DNA of 64,000 bases from Hyaloscypha bicolor E (taxonomy: Eukaryota > Ascomycota > Leotiomycetes > Helotiales > Hyaloscyphaceae). The position numbers and the translations under genes were made by a program. The notes under the pieces were generated by a model, which ran no database searches, was not told the origin of the DNA, and saw only the letters and a program-made list of their open reading frames with translations. Within the stretch, counting starts at the first letter, position 1. The number at the start of each line of letters is the position of its first letter. Below are positions 10,139-26,000 of the stretch, in pieces. The DNA is taken from NCBI RefSeq assembly GCF_002865645.1, contig NW_020194589.1:1534812-1598811 (forward strand). The letters are read 5' to 3'.

Positions 10139-12864
10139 GAAGTAACGTTTAGTCCGACTATTACATACTTCTCTCCTTAGTTTAGTATTCTCGGAATAAG
10201 AGCCACTCTAACCTGCTTTCCAAGCCCAGAGCCAGGCCACGTGGGCGCGACACTTGCTATTGCAAGTCGACCCTAGCAAAGCGAGGAATTGTCGACGGTT
10301 ATTCTAAATTAAAGATAATAGGGAGAAATATATATTCGCTAAGTCTAAGCTTTCCATGTTAGAGTATCGCGATATTTTAATAATAATAGGAACGAAAACT
10401 TGGATTGTAATGTGCACAACGTCAAGTGCAATGTAATGTGACTCCAAGCCTCAGTAGATTGAAGCGTACGTGCCGAGTCATAAGTCATAAGTCGCAAAGT
10501 TAAAAGTTCGCTGGCACAAGTGATCCTTACAGCTTTCCCTATGAAGCGGGGTAATTTAATTTGATGGGCGTGATTTGGAATGCAAGTCGCATCGTTTCGG
10601 AAGCTCGGATGCAGAGCGTCGGACGCAAGCAAAGGTCGTACTTCGGAGTCCAACCAAGAGCTGGGCATCACATCGAGTACAAATAATCACGATTGGGAGG
10701 AGAAGAGGAGTGCTCCGGAGTAGAAGAGGTTTAATTTGGGAAATGCTCGAGGCTTGGCAGAGGGAGACTGGTCATGATGGTGCAGATAGGGGCCTGTTCA
10801 GCTGAAGGCAACGGGCAGTATGCAGACAGTTGTGTTAGCTGTGGAAGGTGTCGCGAGGAGGCAGAAGAGAGGTTTGGCGTTTTTGGTTGCCTCTCGTCGT
10901 TTGGGGGAGCGACCTACTATGAACTGAAGAGCATTTATTTGGAAAATGATGCAGCTCAGAGGAAAAGGAGGGGCGACAATAGTGGCTTGTGAAGGGAGGC
11001 TTTTGTGTTGTCAACGTGGTGTATTTCAACAACGATGTTCTTGAGGAAGGATAGAAAGTCATATCGCAATGTGTCGTAGAAGGGGTCTCCTCAGGTGTCC
11101 GCGAATAGAGCAGCAAGCGCTTCAAATTCGATGTGGAAAAGGCTCAATGGACAAAAGGAGAACCTAAATTGTAAGATTACCGGTGATCTAAAAATCCCCT
11201 AAACAGGTCGTGAGAGAAGATAGCCGCATAACGGTGAGACCCATCAGACAACTTCAAGACAATTGTCTTGACTGAGTTGAGTGTGAAACAAGGCTTTAGC
11301 GGTACAGCGCTTAGTCATTCAAGGGGTGACAATGGGGGAACAAACATGGCGAGGAACTCGGAGGCGAGACTACTCAGGCAGCAAGAAAAAAATAGGAACA
11401 AATGTAATAACAGAGAGAAAGGACAAAAAATCAACGTCCTGTGATTGATCGACTGAGTAGATCGACGTTGGCCTCAACAATGCAGCTAATTGAAATCACT
11501 ACCGAAGGCTTGCTCGAAGTCGCATCTCATCTAACCAGCATGTGATCGCACAGAATGTGCCCCATCGTGATCGCGTTTTAGAAAATAATTTCCACCTTCT
11601 GCACGACCAAAGCAAAACGATCCAATTTCACGAATCACGATGCATGCAGCACTCCCGGGTACCTGAATTCATTGAAACATGTCTCACGGCAAGTGCCCAG
11701 AACAAAATCGTCTGTTTAAGACTTTGAGGCTTAATATTGGTTGTTTTGAGCCTTATGTGCTGTGCGATGTCATTGGCTTGTTTGTGGCTTGTTGCTGCTG
11801 CAAAAGGAAGTTTTGCGCAAATAATGAATAGCGTCCAGCCAGCCCCAAAACACGACATGGGTTATTTGAGAGATCGAGGGAGCCATTCCGATTTAAACCT
11901 CAGGCTCTAATGAGTGCTTGGTGCCGAATATTTTAAAATAGAATGGAGAGAGCATTGACCAAATTTGATGGAAATATGCAGGCAAGCTGTGGTACCCCAG
12001 AAGCCTCAAATCTGTAAGCTGACACGAGCCACGATGCGGACGCAGGACTGGCCGCAGAGAGTGAAGGAGGGTCGCACAAAAATGCAGCAAGCGCCACCAT
12101 CACTCAGGGGCTTCGGTTAGCTAACCGAACCAACACAAGAGCCGATACAGCAACCGACATTGCCGGATGTGGGGTTGTGGAAATCAGGGGTCTCCAAGCC
12201 AAGGTTCAAGGTTGTTCGGCAGCTGGGGAGAATTCAATGTGACAATAATAAGTGTGCCGCGACACGGACGAAGCCGCTACACACTGCCACTTCCGGCAGC
12301 TGGTGTTTACCAACTCATGCGGGCCCAAGAAATCACGGGCTTCTTTCATCGGTTTTGCTCGTTCTTTTCCGTTCTCGTATGCCAAGTCAGGATCAGCTTA
12401 GCTTACAGAGATGATCATAAAAAGCGGGGAAAAAGAGATTCGGGGGTTTCTCGCTCAAACTTTGTAATCCCAGCTGGCCTTACAAGGATGACCCATGCCC
12501 ATGTAAAGTCCCAACGTTACATTTGACGATCAATCTCGGTACGCATGTTCGAGCAGCTTCCTTGTGTGTTTTTGTTTTCTAACCTAGTGAGCGGGGTGGA
12601 ATCGGTAGGTCCCAAGAAGGAAGCTCGAGGCAAACCTACATGCAGGGACTGCCAGAATGACCCTGTATGGTCACACTGTAGTGGAGATTTTCTAACAGCA
12701 GCCTTGCTGCAGTGCCGTCTGGCAATAATTTAGATTTCTGGGCGTCCAATGAGGTTGAGATTCGTATAATACCGCCAACGAACCAAATATCGGCTTACGC
12801 CAATATGCACGTGAGAATTTGAGGTGTAAGCCTCCTAATATTCTCCGCCTGTGCACAAGTGGAA
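10139..12864. other. Gene-poor intergenic region upstream of katG
   Basis: About 2.7 kb of ordinary composition. Several open frames of 60-119 codons occur (for example 10345-10671 -, 10575-10805 +, 12167-12526 +). None has a recognisable motif, and overlapping frames are equally open. The last ~400 bp presumably include the katG promoter. I see no RNA gene. Confidence 0.35.
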
Positions 12865-12872
12865 TATAAAGG
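12865..12872 (+). promoter_or_regulatory. Possible TATA box of katG
   Basis: TATAAAGG lies 120 bp upstream of the chosen katG ATG, a plausible distance for a fungal TATA element. It is supported only by sequence and position. Confidence 0.35.
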
Positions 12873-12984
12873 TCGTGTAGAGGCCACGAGGGTAGAGACA
12901 CGACGTTCTTCTCCCTTTCTCATCGGCCCAGATTGCAGCCCGACTCTCCCATGTCCAATCTTTAGACTGCCGATTACTTCAATC

Positions 12985-15712
<2,728 letters not shown>

Positions 15713-16463
15713 GGGAAATTGCATTGGAAGGGGCGCTAAAAGAGCTGACTAGGCTAGCCAGCCGCTGCTGTGTCAGATACTGTAATATACCGGTGGATGA
15801 CGAGACTTTTGTGTAAAGTTATTTATCTTGTGAATAATTAAATTCTTTTTTGTGTTCGTCAACTGCTTTGTCTCGCTCTTGAAGTGATGCTCTCGTACTC
15901 CAATATGAGGAGATTCTGTGGGGCCTCGACCGGTTGCGCTCCACCGCTGCCTTGAGAGATTCCCGAAGACGGATCATAGGTAAGGGCGTCATTGAAGGAC
16001 AGATTCGGCTCTGATATCAATTTTGCGATTATGTTCAATGACGGTGAAGAGAAATTCGATCAGGTTCTAGGTGATGGGGCTGCAGCAGCGAGTCAAGGAG
16101 GTGATGAAACCTGAAGGAGGGAGAAGTGATATTCCGCGCGTGCTTTCACGGAGCACGCGCCGATTTCGAGATAATGTGGAATCCTGTCATTTGAAAAGAG
16201 GGGGAATGAGGATTCATGTGAGCGGTGTTAGAGCAGAGAATATTTTGATTGACGTGTCGTGAAACGAGGAAGAAAGAGAAGGCGCAAAGGTTGAAAAAGG
16301 TTGTGCATTGTGTCACGTGGGAGTCACACACCCGTAACTCAGAGGTTCAATTCAGGATCCTTTCGTCCCCCCACCACCTCACCCCCGACTTCATGAGTGA
16401 CTAAAAATCATCGGCTTTCTTGTTCCTTTCCATCCAGGCAAATAATCAATGTTGGAACTACTT
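15713..16463. other. Intergenic region between convergent genes
   Basis: About 750 bp between the stop codons of katG (+) and the beta-lactamase-fold gene (-). It should contain both 3' UTRs. The frame 16071-16262 has no recognisable motif. Confidence 0.4.
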
Positions 16464-18389
16464 TTAGGCTTTAAAAAGCTTAACACCAAGAACGCGAGCC
16501 TCGATCGAGACAGCACTGCCATCCTCATCAAACTCAAGGACAGCGTCATCAACTCCGGTCTTACCATAAGTAACCTGATCTATTTGACCCCAAGAATTCA
16601 GAGATTGATCGAACACCCTCGTCCCAGGCTTCTCCCCTGTCGAGACATCAAAGAGGACACGATATCCCACTCTAATCTCTTCACCAATATGGTCCTCCAA
16701 ATCAGTCGGATACAGCCTCACCGACCTGACATGACCTCCATTTGTGATCTGCGAGTATGTCTCAATAAGATCTAGAAGATCAGAGCCGTTGTTGATCCAC
16801 TTCTCTACTATCAAGCCGAGATCGTCGGCTTTCAGCATCATCGATGAGTTGAGATTGTCATTTGCAACATAAGAACCCACAAGATTCTTTGTGGCTTCTT
16901 CTCGAGTCGATTGATGGATAATAGGAATGAACATCTGAGCAACCGTCTCAGCAATTGCTTGTATAACGCTACCCTCTGGCCCAGCAATCAGGATAGAAAC
17001 AGCGACTTGGTAGTCCGGGATCAGGACGACGAGAGAGTTGTACAAGCCAATGCTGCCGCCTTTGGTATACAAATCGACGGCATGCCCAGTTGTTATATTG
17101 CTTCGTGTGCGCCATATTTCCCAAGGAGCGCCAACAGACAGCGTCTGTCCTGATGTATGCGCCATCGGCTTCATCCATCTTCGTCTGACAGAGGAGGAAA
17201 GTTGAGCGCTGAGCAATATGTCTCGACCGAATTTTGCCAGGTCCGAAGATGAGGAATACATGCCACCACCCCTGTTTCCTTTGTCAGCGATGCCAAATTT
17301 CAAAGTTTGGTGAATTTACGGTCCTTCGTCACCAATGTCATAAGACCACATGCTGTCGCCCTGGGGTATCACCCCTGAATTATCAGCTGGCTTGTGCATG
17401 CCGCTATGATTCAACACCAAGGGCCTGAAGACACATTCCTCGATAATATTATCGAACGAATCTCCTATTATTTCTTCGAGAGCATAGCTCAGAATTCGAA
17501 ACGCTGTGTTCGAGTATATCGGAGTAGAGTGCGGCCGAAAGACAGGGTGGTGATGCACAAAACCTTCAAAATACTCTATTGAGAGTGTCAATCTTAGACT
17601 TTTAACTTCTTCTAGGGGCCAAGTTACATACCTTCTCGTGTACAAGGTCTCTGGTGCTTTTCACTCCCACCGCACGTAGGAATGTCAGAACGGGATAGTT
17701 GAGGCAAGCCATGCTCAGTCCATGGAAATTGAAACAGGGATAGATCTGCACTTCCGTCTTTTTGAAAACCGAATCCGTTAGCTGGATACCCCCTGGCGAA
17801 TGTAACGGCACTCACAATCTCGCCCGATGCCAGACATGTGGCTTGCAAGCGAACCAAGAGTTACGTCTTCCCATCTCACTCTGTCCAAATTTGCGAAACT
17901 GTCTGAGTTTCGGGATATATTGCAGAGCTCCGGTACGTACTTAGTGATTGGCCGTTCCCATAGCTCCAGCCCATTGTGCAAAAGGAAAGTATACACCGTA
18001 AAAAGCTTAGAGATGCTCCCAATTCTGAACACCGTGTCGACAGAAACACTCTCGGTGCCACCGGCACTAGCATTCAGACCCGAACCTGTAAAGTTAAATG
18101 AATATATTGCTGGCGTTTCTGCCGTGCTAGTCATGGAGATAGAGACCGAAGAAGCATTTGGCGTGAAGTTTCCGAATGGACCGTAGCCTTGCTCCAGGGT
18201 TCTTCTGAGAGTTGACGATAGTTGAGAATGTGTTGCGAGAAACCCGAAATTCGTGCCTAGATATCGAGGAGGTGGGAAAATGGGACCGAGTAGGAGGGAA
18301 GGATCAGGAGAGGCGCCTATGGCAATGGCATTTGCGGACAGAACAAATGTATATATAAGATTCGGAACCTTCATGGCAACAGTCTTCAA
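16464..18389 (-). CDS. Secreted serine beta-lactamase-fold (class C / S12-like) protein
   Basis: Exons on the minus strand: 17816-18389, 17632-17781, 17320-17575, 16464-17271. The N-terminus has a hydrophobic leader (IYTFVLSANAIAIGAS), suggesting secretion. The S-x-x-K nucleophile motif is Ser125-Ile-Ser-Lys128 in FRIGSISKLF. The Y-x-N motif appears as IYSNTAFRIL in exon 3, and the third motif as YTKGGSIGLYNS in exon 4. The layout matches fungal secreted beta-lactamase-like proteins, which are generally of unknown substrate (esterase, peptidase or lactonase activity is possible). Introns 2 (56 nt) and 3 (48 nt) are normal. The first apparent intron would be only 34 nt (17782-17815). The alternative is a 2-nt frameshift, because the intron sequence itself reads through in the downstream frame. 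The gene may therefore be either functional or freshly broken. It converges on katG and diverges from the glycosyltransferase. Confidence 0.8.
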
Positions 18390-18832
18390 GCCTCGTGCTG
18401 GTGATTTACATGGTGGCCTCTGTGAATATCCAGACCTGACGGGTGGCTTTCATACCCTTCTGACGAAGTTTGGTGATTAAGTATCTAAAAGTAGAGTAAC
18501 CACTTTATCGCCGAATACGAATACGTTTAAGGCAACAGTGACTGCATTAGGTATTCGTCGTCATGCATCACTTTTATTTTCCACAGAGTCTAAGCAGATC
18601 ATTTCCTTTCCCATGAGGTGGTGTTCTCTGTCCGCCACGATCATTCGATCGCTGCTTCTTATAGGTCGGTTCGTATCGACAATCAACAGCGGCAGAATTT
18701 CGTATTCGTTTGTCATGACCCCCGAACTACATCAGTCTCATCGGTGCCTTGCTTCTATTTTATTCATTTGCAAAGGAGTAAACTTTTATGATTTACTTCG
18801 AACCTATTCTACGAATGCACCAAAATTTCAAC
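18390..18832. promoter_or_regulatory. Shared divergent promoter region
   Basis: The ~440 bp between the start codons of the beta-lactamase-fold gene (-) and the glycosyltransferase gene (+) must carry both promoters. The words GAATACGAATACG (18,514) and GTATTCGTCG (18,551) form a loose inverted pair near the minus-strand gene. No known binding site is claimed. Confidence 0.45.
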
Positions 18833-21800
18833 ATGAGTCGAGAATCGCTCTTCATCCAAGAGCTGTCGAATCTGAATCGTGATCACGACTCTCTGAGTAC
18901 AGCTGCTAGCATTGATGGTCTCGTTCTGCTATTCCTAAATTAGAGGGATATAGACTAATAACAATCTTTGTAGATGGCGGCCGTATCAGCTTGGACATCC
19001 GTCGGAGAAAATCTAAACTTTCCAACCTCTTTCACCCGTTTTCCAGGAAGCCGAACCTTGATGCTAGTATTTATGATAGGCTGCTACAGGAAGAAACCAC
19101 TGGATCAAATTCGGTGATGGATCGTCCTTTTGCTCCACCCCCGTCACCATTGAATATTGTCATCCAAATCGTGGGATCACGTGGAGATGTTCAGCCATTC
19201 GTCGCTTTGGGATTAAAACTGAAGAAGTCCTTTGGACATCGAGTCAGGATTGCTACACATGCAGTATTCAAAGATTTCGTTGAGGGACATGAACTGGAGT
19301 TTTTCAGCATTGATGGCAATCCAGAAGAACTCATGGCATTCGTACGTCTCGAGTTTCTTCCCTGATGTGAATTTCTCCGGAAGTTACGGGACGACAACAA
19401 ATTTCAAATCAAGTAATACTGACTCTGAGATTCTTTAGATGGTTCGGAATCCCGGCCTTCTCCCAAGCTACCAATCTTTACGCAGCGGTGAAGTGAAACA
19501 GCAGAGAAAAAATATGTATGCAATTTTGAAGGGATGCTGGAGAGCATGTATCGAACCAGGTGATGGGATGGATGAAAGCCACCATCAATCGCGCTTCAAT
19601 ATTCGAGACCAACAAGCGAAGCCATTCATTGCGGATGCCATCATCGCGAATCCTCCCAGCTTCGCTCACATACATTGTGCTGAGAGATTGGGAATTCCTC
19701 TACATCTGATGTTCACGTAAGTGTGCGAGAGCCAGGTAGCATACGGACACTTACTCATATTAGTAGGATGCCTTATTCTCCAACTGAAGCATTTCCACAT
19801 CCTCTTGCACATATAGAGAGCTCGGATCTTGCATTTGGAATGACCAATCGGCTTTCTTATGCCTTGATTGAACGGCTGACTTGGCATGGGCTTGGTGACC
19901 TGATCAATAAGTTCCGGGAGGAAAAGCTCGGCCTTGCACCTCTTAATTTAATGTGGGCAACTGGGCTAATCACAAGGCTGAAGATTCCATATACGTATTG
20001 CTGGTAATAACCTTTCGCTGCGCGCAGTCATAGGTTCTCGTTGCTGAATTCACACAGGTCTCCTATGCTCTTGCCGAAGCCCAAGGACTGGGGTTCTCAT
20101 ATCTCGGTTTCAGGCTTCCTCTTTCTTCCTCCTGGGGATTGCTACACACCACCGCCTGATCTGGTAAAATTCCTGGAAGCTGGAGATCCTCCGGTTTACA
20201 TCGGGTTTGGATCTATTGTTGTGGATAATCCAGATGCAATGACATCCATGATCTTCGAAGCAGTTAGACGAGCCGGCGTTCGAGCGGTGGTATCGAAGGG
20301 TTGGGGAGGTCTTGGTAACACAAATTTGGAGCTTCCGAAAAATATTTTTCTCCTTGGAAATATTCCACATACATGGCTTTTCGAGCGAGTGTCAGTTGTT
20401 GTGCATCATGGAGGCGCAGGAACAACTGCAGCAAGTCTTTCGTCAGGCAAGCCGACTGTCATTGTTCCTTTCTTTGGAGATGTAAGTCATTTCCCGTGGT
20501 TAGAACAATGTCTAATTGTCTACAGCAACATTTCTGGGGAGAGATGGTTGCAAATGCAGACGCGGGTTCACGTCCAATTCAGTACCGAGAACAAACGGCT
20601 GACAAACTCGCACAACGAATCAAAGAAGCGTTGCATCCAGAATCGAGAATAAGGGCCAGGCAGACTGCTCTGAGGCTGCAGCAAGAGCAGGGCTGTGAGA
20701 ATGCAGCAAGAAGCTTTCACGACTCTCTCCCGGAGAAGCACTCAAGATGCTCAATTCTTTCAGAGAGGGTTGCTGCATGGGAAATAAACCGCACACAAGG
20801 TTCTGGGACTCAGCTGAGTCCCCTTGCTGCGGCTGTTCTGCTTCACAGGGGGTTGATTAGCGTCAAAGAAATTTCCATGTAAGTTAACTTTGGGAACAAC
20901 TTTTGATCGAAACCAGGTAGTGACTAACTGACTTCCCCATAGACACCGACACCAAGAATATCATATCGAAGATCGACCCGTTGATCCCATCACTGGAGGC
21001 GCGATCGCTTTCTTAGGGTCCTTTGGCGATGTTGCGTACGAGACTTTTAATTTGCCTGTGCAGATATTTAGAGGAGTCTTCAATGGAACGGCGAAAGTTA
21101 TCAAAAAGATGGATAACTCTGATCGCTCTCATCGAATAGAGGTGGAGCATCGAAGAGGGGATGCTATCTCTCAAAACCCTACCGTTGCGCCGTTTCAGAC
21201 GCATGGTAAGGGACGGCATGACGAATTTGGGGACTCTTGGGAGGACATATTAAACCAATCTCTTGAAGTGGTCATCACAACGGGCAAAGGAATGGGCCGC
21301 CTCACCAAAGCCTATCTCTCTTCTCCTCTTCATTTCAGTCTTGGCCTTGCTCGGGGGTTTCAGTAAGTAATTCGCGAGCAGTTACCCTTCTGTTCTGGGG
21401 CCCCCTGCCACTTTTGGGTAGTGGGAATTACTGATTTCTTGATTCTACAGAAGTATCCCACTCGCATATGGCGACACGATGGTGAGGGAGCAGGAGAAAG
21501 TGAGGGGGGTTGCAAGCGGGGTCAGAGTCGGCGCCAAGGTACTGTTGTGTTTTCTAACATTCAGGAGACATCACACTAACGAGTGCAGGAACTGGCGTAT
21601 GGGTTCTACGACGGCATAACTGGTCTAGTCACGCAGCCTATTCGTGGCGCTCAAGAAAACGGTACCATTGGAGCAATCGCAGGTATTGGGAAGGGAGTTG
21701 GAGGCTTGGTTCTCAAGCCTGGAGCAGGTGAGTGTTCTAATTGCCAAATAATTTCACAGTATGATCTCTGATTGGGGGCAGGGTTGTTTGGACTTCCAGC

Positions 21801-21990
21801 CTATTCCCTGCAAGGTATTTCTGTGGGGTTGCACAAATTGTTTGCAGCTGATTATGATGGACATATTGAGCTTAGTCGGTTAGTTCAAGGGAGAGAAGAG
21901 ATGGCTTTCTACAGTGAGGAACAGCAGGAGGAAGTTGTAAGGGCTTGGGAAATGATCTGCTCTTCTGATGGTGTGTCAGATCAAGATTAG
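18833..21990 (+). CDS. Sterol 3-beta-glucosyltransferase-like UDP-glycosyltransferase, ten exons
   Basis: Predicted exons: 18833-18917, 18974-19341, 19439-19716, 19767-20003, 20058-20481, 20526-20878, 20943-21362, 21451-21538, 21589-21727, 21782-21990; 866 residues with every junction in frame. The family transfers glucose from UDP-glucose to sterols or related lipids. The N-terminal acceptor domain begins at about residue 89 with NIVIQIVGSRGDVQPF, the GT28-type signature of sterol glucosyltransferases. The donor-binding part has VYIGFGSI, then VVHHGGAGTTAASLSSGKP and PFFGDQHFWGEMV (about residues 437-475). There is no PH or GRAM domain upstream, so it is not an ATG26-type protein. A ~300-residue C-terminal extension carries GFYDGITGLVTQPIRGAQ, GVGGLVLKPGAG and LFGLPAYSLQGIS, a segment seen in many fungal enzymes of this group. 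The start rests on a short first exon ending in phase with the second. The protein is probably cytosolic or membrane-associated, as no signal peptide is seen. Confidence 0.88.
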
Positions 21991-22144
21991 TGCTGATATT
22001 CAAGTGTATGAAATAATAACAATTCTCAGATGAAACTAACACGAGTAAGGCTGTGCTCCCACCTCTCTCACAGATAACCAAACTTCTGCCCCCCGCGCAC
22101 CTCTCGCATCTTCAGAGCACCTTAGATTACTAATCTCTATAAAA

Positions 22145-22312
22145 TTTTGCCCCCTGCGGTCCCACTGAAATATGCATTGGACCTTGTCTATACCCACTCC
22201 CAACATACACCCCTTCTCCTTGTGGCACAAAATATGTCCCACCGGGCAGCGTCATTGACGGTATCGTCACACCCACCCACTCCTGAGCCATCGGCCTGGC
22301 CTCCTCATCCAT
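22145..22312 (-). other. Possible coding remnant next to the AT-rich island
   Basis: A 56-codon open frame on the minus strand ends in two consecutive stops. Its composition is protein-like (PGGTYFVPQGEGVYVGSGY, then ISVGPQGAKFYRD). I do not recognise a family. It could be the last exon of a gene whose rest was lost at the boundary of the AT-rich block. Confidence 0.25.
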
Positions 22313-22903
22313 ATCTCCTTCTCTCGTTTCCCTAAGTTGTGTGCTTTATCTCGCCTTCCGTGCAGGCTTGGCAATAATTGGCGTTTTTAGTAATCGATAA
22401 TAATTGATGCCATAATCGTAAGGTATTGATTGAATCGATCTGCAATTGATTATAAGCGAGCTAATCTCTGCCTATACACCCCCTTTTCTAATTCTAGAGA
22501 GTTAAAGAGATTATATATTAATACTTTATAGTGTTTTCGATATTCTAATAACTATATATTTATTTTAATCTAGTAATATTACTCGAATTGCCTGTAAGAT
22601 AGTATTTTTTCTATTTTGGTATCTTCTATATAATATTTACTAGAATAATAGTACTCTATTTTATATATATTACCTTACTAAAATCGAGGTCCCTTTCTTA
22701 TAAAACCTTATTATATTTATATATATATATATATATATAACTTATAGAGAAGTGGCTAAAATAAAGCTATTTATAATTCATATAAGTATTAGTATTTATA
22801 TTTATTCTCGCTATAATATCTCTTTTATAATATAGTATATATATCTTATTCTCGACTATTTCTAGCTCTCTCTTAGCTTATATAATTTGTAAGACAAATC
22901 CTA

Positions 22904-23066
22904 TCCGTTGCGCTGCGGCCAGGTGGGAATTTCCGTGATCAAATATACCCGCAAAATTATAGCAAATCAGAGGTCTTAAATTAATGAATCTAGCAATATG
23001 ATTTGCTAATTCACTTCGCTTAGATGTGTACGGGCCAGTTCCCACCTGGCCGCAGCGCAACAGATA
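22904..23066. mobile_element. ~163-bp inverted-repeat element, not RIP-mutated, inside the AT-rich island
   Basis: The ends are inverted copies of GTTGCGCTGCGGCCAGGTGG followed by GAA, with TATC outside on both arms. The interior has normal composition, unlike the AT-rich sequence on either side. Either it inserted after RIP of the surroundings or, being so short, it escaped RIP. No coding capacity. Confidence 0.75.
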
Positions 23067-26000
23067 AATTATAAGACATATCTTCCTTATTTTCTATATT
23101 CTTTATATTACTTATATTACTCGAATTATTTATATCTCTTTTATTTTATTTTTCTCTAATATTCTTATTTTCCTTTTCTACTATAATCTCCTTTCTCTTT
23201 ACTTTTTAATTTTATATCAGTTTTTATACTTGCTTATTATATCTTATAGATAATTAAGGCTTTAATATAAAGGGTTTTATAGATATAAAATAAGGCTTTC
23301 TAGATTTAGTAGAATTAGTATTAAATTAATAGAAAGTACAGATTTTACTATTATTATTATATCTATAATTTATATAAGTGCTATTAAATTTGCCTTTTAT
23401 AACTATATAGCTTTTAAAAGGGCCTTTTAGTTTTTTCTTATTACTATAAATAGTATAAGCTTAAGAGAATTCAGTTCTATAAATATATACTAAGTTTATT
23501 TTTAGATTTGCTTTACTTTTCTCTAATTTCTTTAGCTTCTTACCCTAATATAGCTTTATTTCTCTAATTTTAGCCTTATTATTAATTCGATTTACTATTT
23601 TAGTAATATTATTATAAAAGAAGAAAAAAAGGTTATATATAAAAAGAAAATTAAGAAATAAAGGAATTTATTAATTAAATATATTAATAAAAAAGAATAT
23701 TATAAACAAAATCTGAATTATTAGAAAATATATTATAAATATTATCTATAAAGTATTTATTAGTAAGTAATAAGATAATAGAATAAATTAGTAAATTATA
23801 AAACTATAATATTAAATTTAATATAAAACTAATCTCTATTTCTTCTATAAGGTTCAGGAAAGCCTCTTCTAAATAGAAGGCCCTAATAATATATATATAA
23901 TTAGTAATTTATAAGCCTAATACTTATAATATAAATAATAATTAGTTATAATATTAAAGGGCTATTAATCTCTCTAATTAATACTTGTAATATTCGAGAT
24001 TTATTATATATTCTTAAGTTATATATAACTCTATATATATTATAACTATATCTCTTTTCTAAGATCTTATTTCTAAGATCTATTAATTTATTCTAGTAAA
24101 AAATTTAATTAATTAATTATTTAATTAAGGTAAACTTCTAGTATCTTAGAAGATAGTTTTACTAATATAATCTAAATAATAAATATAAAAATCATTTAAT
24201 TAGATTAGAGCTAAATAAGCAAGAAGAAATAATAATTATATTCTAGATATAAGAGTTAGCTAGTAATTATAATTTCATTTAGAAACTAAATATTCTAATT
24301 AGTTTGATTTAAAATACTAAGATACTATTTTATAAAATTAATATTATTTATTAGATCTTATATTAAAATAATCTAAATAACTATATAGAAAGAATTTAAT
24401 AAAATATTTATATAAGAAACTTATATAAATATTTCTGAGGTTCTAAAAATTATTTATAGGCTTCTAAAAATATATATTAATTAATTATACTAATTTCCGA
24501 TTAGAACTAGTATAAAAACTAGTAGTTAATTCAAGTAGTTTTTTACTTTTATAAAAGAATCTCTTTATATTACTATATATTCTTTTTTTTCCTATTATTA
24601 TTTTCTAGCCTCTTTTTTTGCCGTTTTCTAAGTATTTTTTAATTATTTTTAATTAATTCTATAATATTTTCTGGTTTTGCTATTTACTAATATAATTATA
24701 AATATAAAAATAATCTTATAGTCTTTTTTTCTATTATTAGTAAATATTTCAAGTATTTATTTATTAATTCCTTTATCTTATATATTATATTATCTAGTAA
24801 AAAGAATTATAACTATTATAATAAGAGCTCTAAATCTTATATATTAATAAGTTCTTTAGTTTTAATATTTATTAAAGCTAATATAATTTCAGATTTCTTA
24901 TTATTTATTAGAGGCTTACTAGTTCTAGGAAAATACTATTATAATCTTTAAGAAATTTTTTAAAGAATATCCTAAATAGTATTATATTAATATAAATAAT
25001 ATTATTAATTAGATTCTCAAAAACTAGAAAAAGTTTAATAAGCTTCGGAATTCTTTTTCCTGTTTTAATAAAATAAATAATAATATTATTTGAGTTAGTA
25101 TTCTAAAAGTAAGTTTTTTTAATATATTTAGATATTTACTAATTCCTTAAAAAAATACTATAAAATCTATTTTTAAAGTAGTAATTTTATTACTGAGCTT
25201 ATTACCGAGATTTCTATATAGTCTATTACTAGTATTTTAAATACTAATAATATAATATTTATAGCTATTCGGAATTTGATTTTAGAAGTTCGGGCCTTTT
25301 ATAAAATATATATAGCTATTATAGATTCCTTATTTACTTTTTTTAATATTTTTAATATTAATATTATTATAATATAATTATATTCTATTAAGAAATAAGC
25401 AGATTTCGGAAAGTATTATTTAATTTTTTATTAAGTTCTAAATAGGGCTAGTATTTAGTATTCTTGCTTTAGAAATTAGAAATTTATAAGAATTAGAATT
25501 TGTTTATTTAAGATATTTATAGCTAGTTTATTTATAATAAATCTTTCTTAATTTTAAATCTTTTTCTAATAATTTAAATATAGTTCTTATAAGCTTTAAT
25601 AAAACTCTGGAAAACCTTTATAAATAAAAAAACTCTAGAAAAAAAGTATTTCTATTATTACTTCGGGCCCTTTTTTTAGCTATTTAGATTTTTTCTTTTT
25701 TTTAAATAGCCTTTTTTTTTAATAATTTAGAATTCTTTTTAATTTTAAAAGATTATTAAAAAATAGTTTCGGATTTTAAGCTATTATTTTAATTATATAA
25801 TTTTAGAAATTTCTTGGAATTTTTAAAATTAGAAAAAGTAAATAACTAAATATTATAATTTTTAGATCAGGCTTTCTATTTAATTAAATACTATTACTTT
25901 TTACTTTTATTATTTTATTAGTAATTAATAATAGCTTCTATTTTTTATTTTTATTTTTTATTATTATTTACTAATTCCGGAAATTCTTTAGAAAAAATAT

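Noticed and set aside
10345..11125. Genes in 10.3-11.2 kb
   Set aside because: Overlapping frames on both strands are equally open, with no motif, plausible splice model or codon signal distinguishing one.
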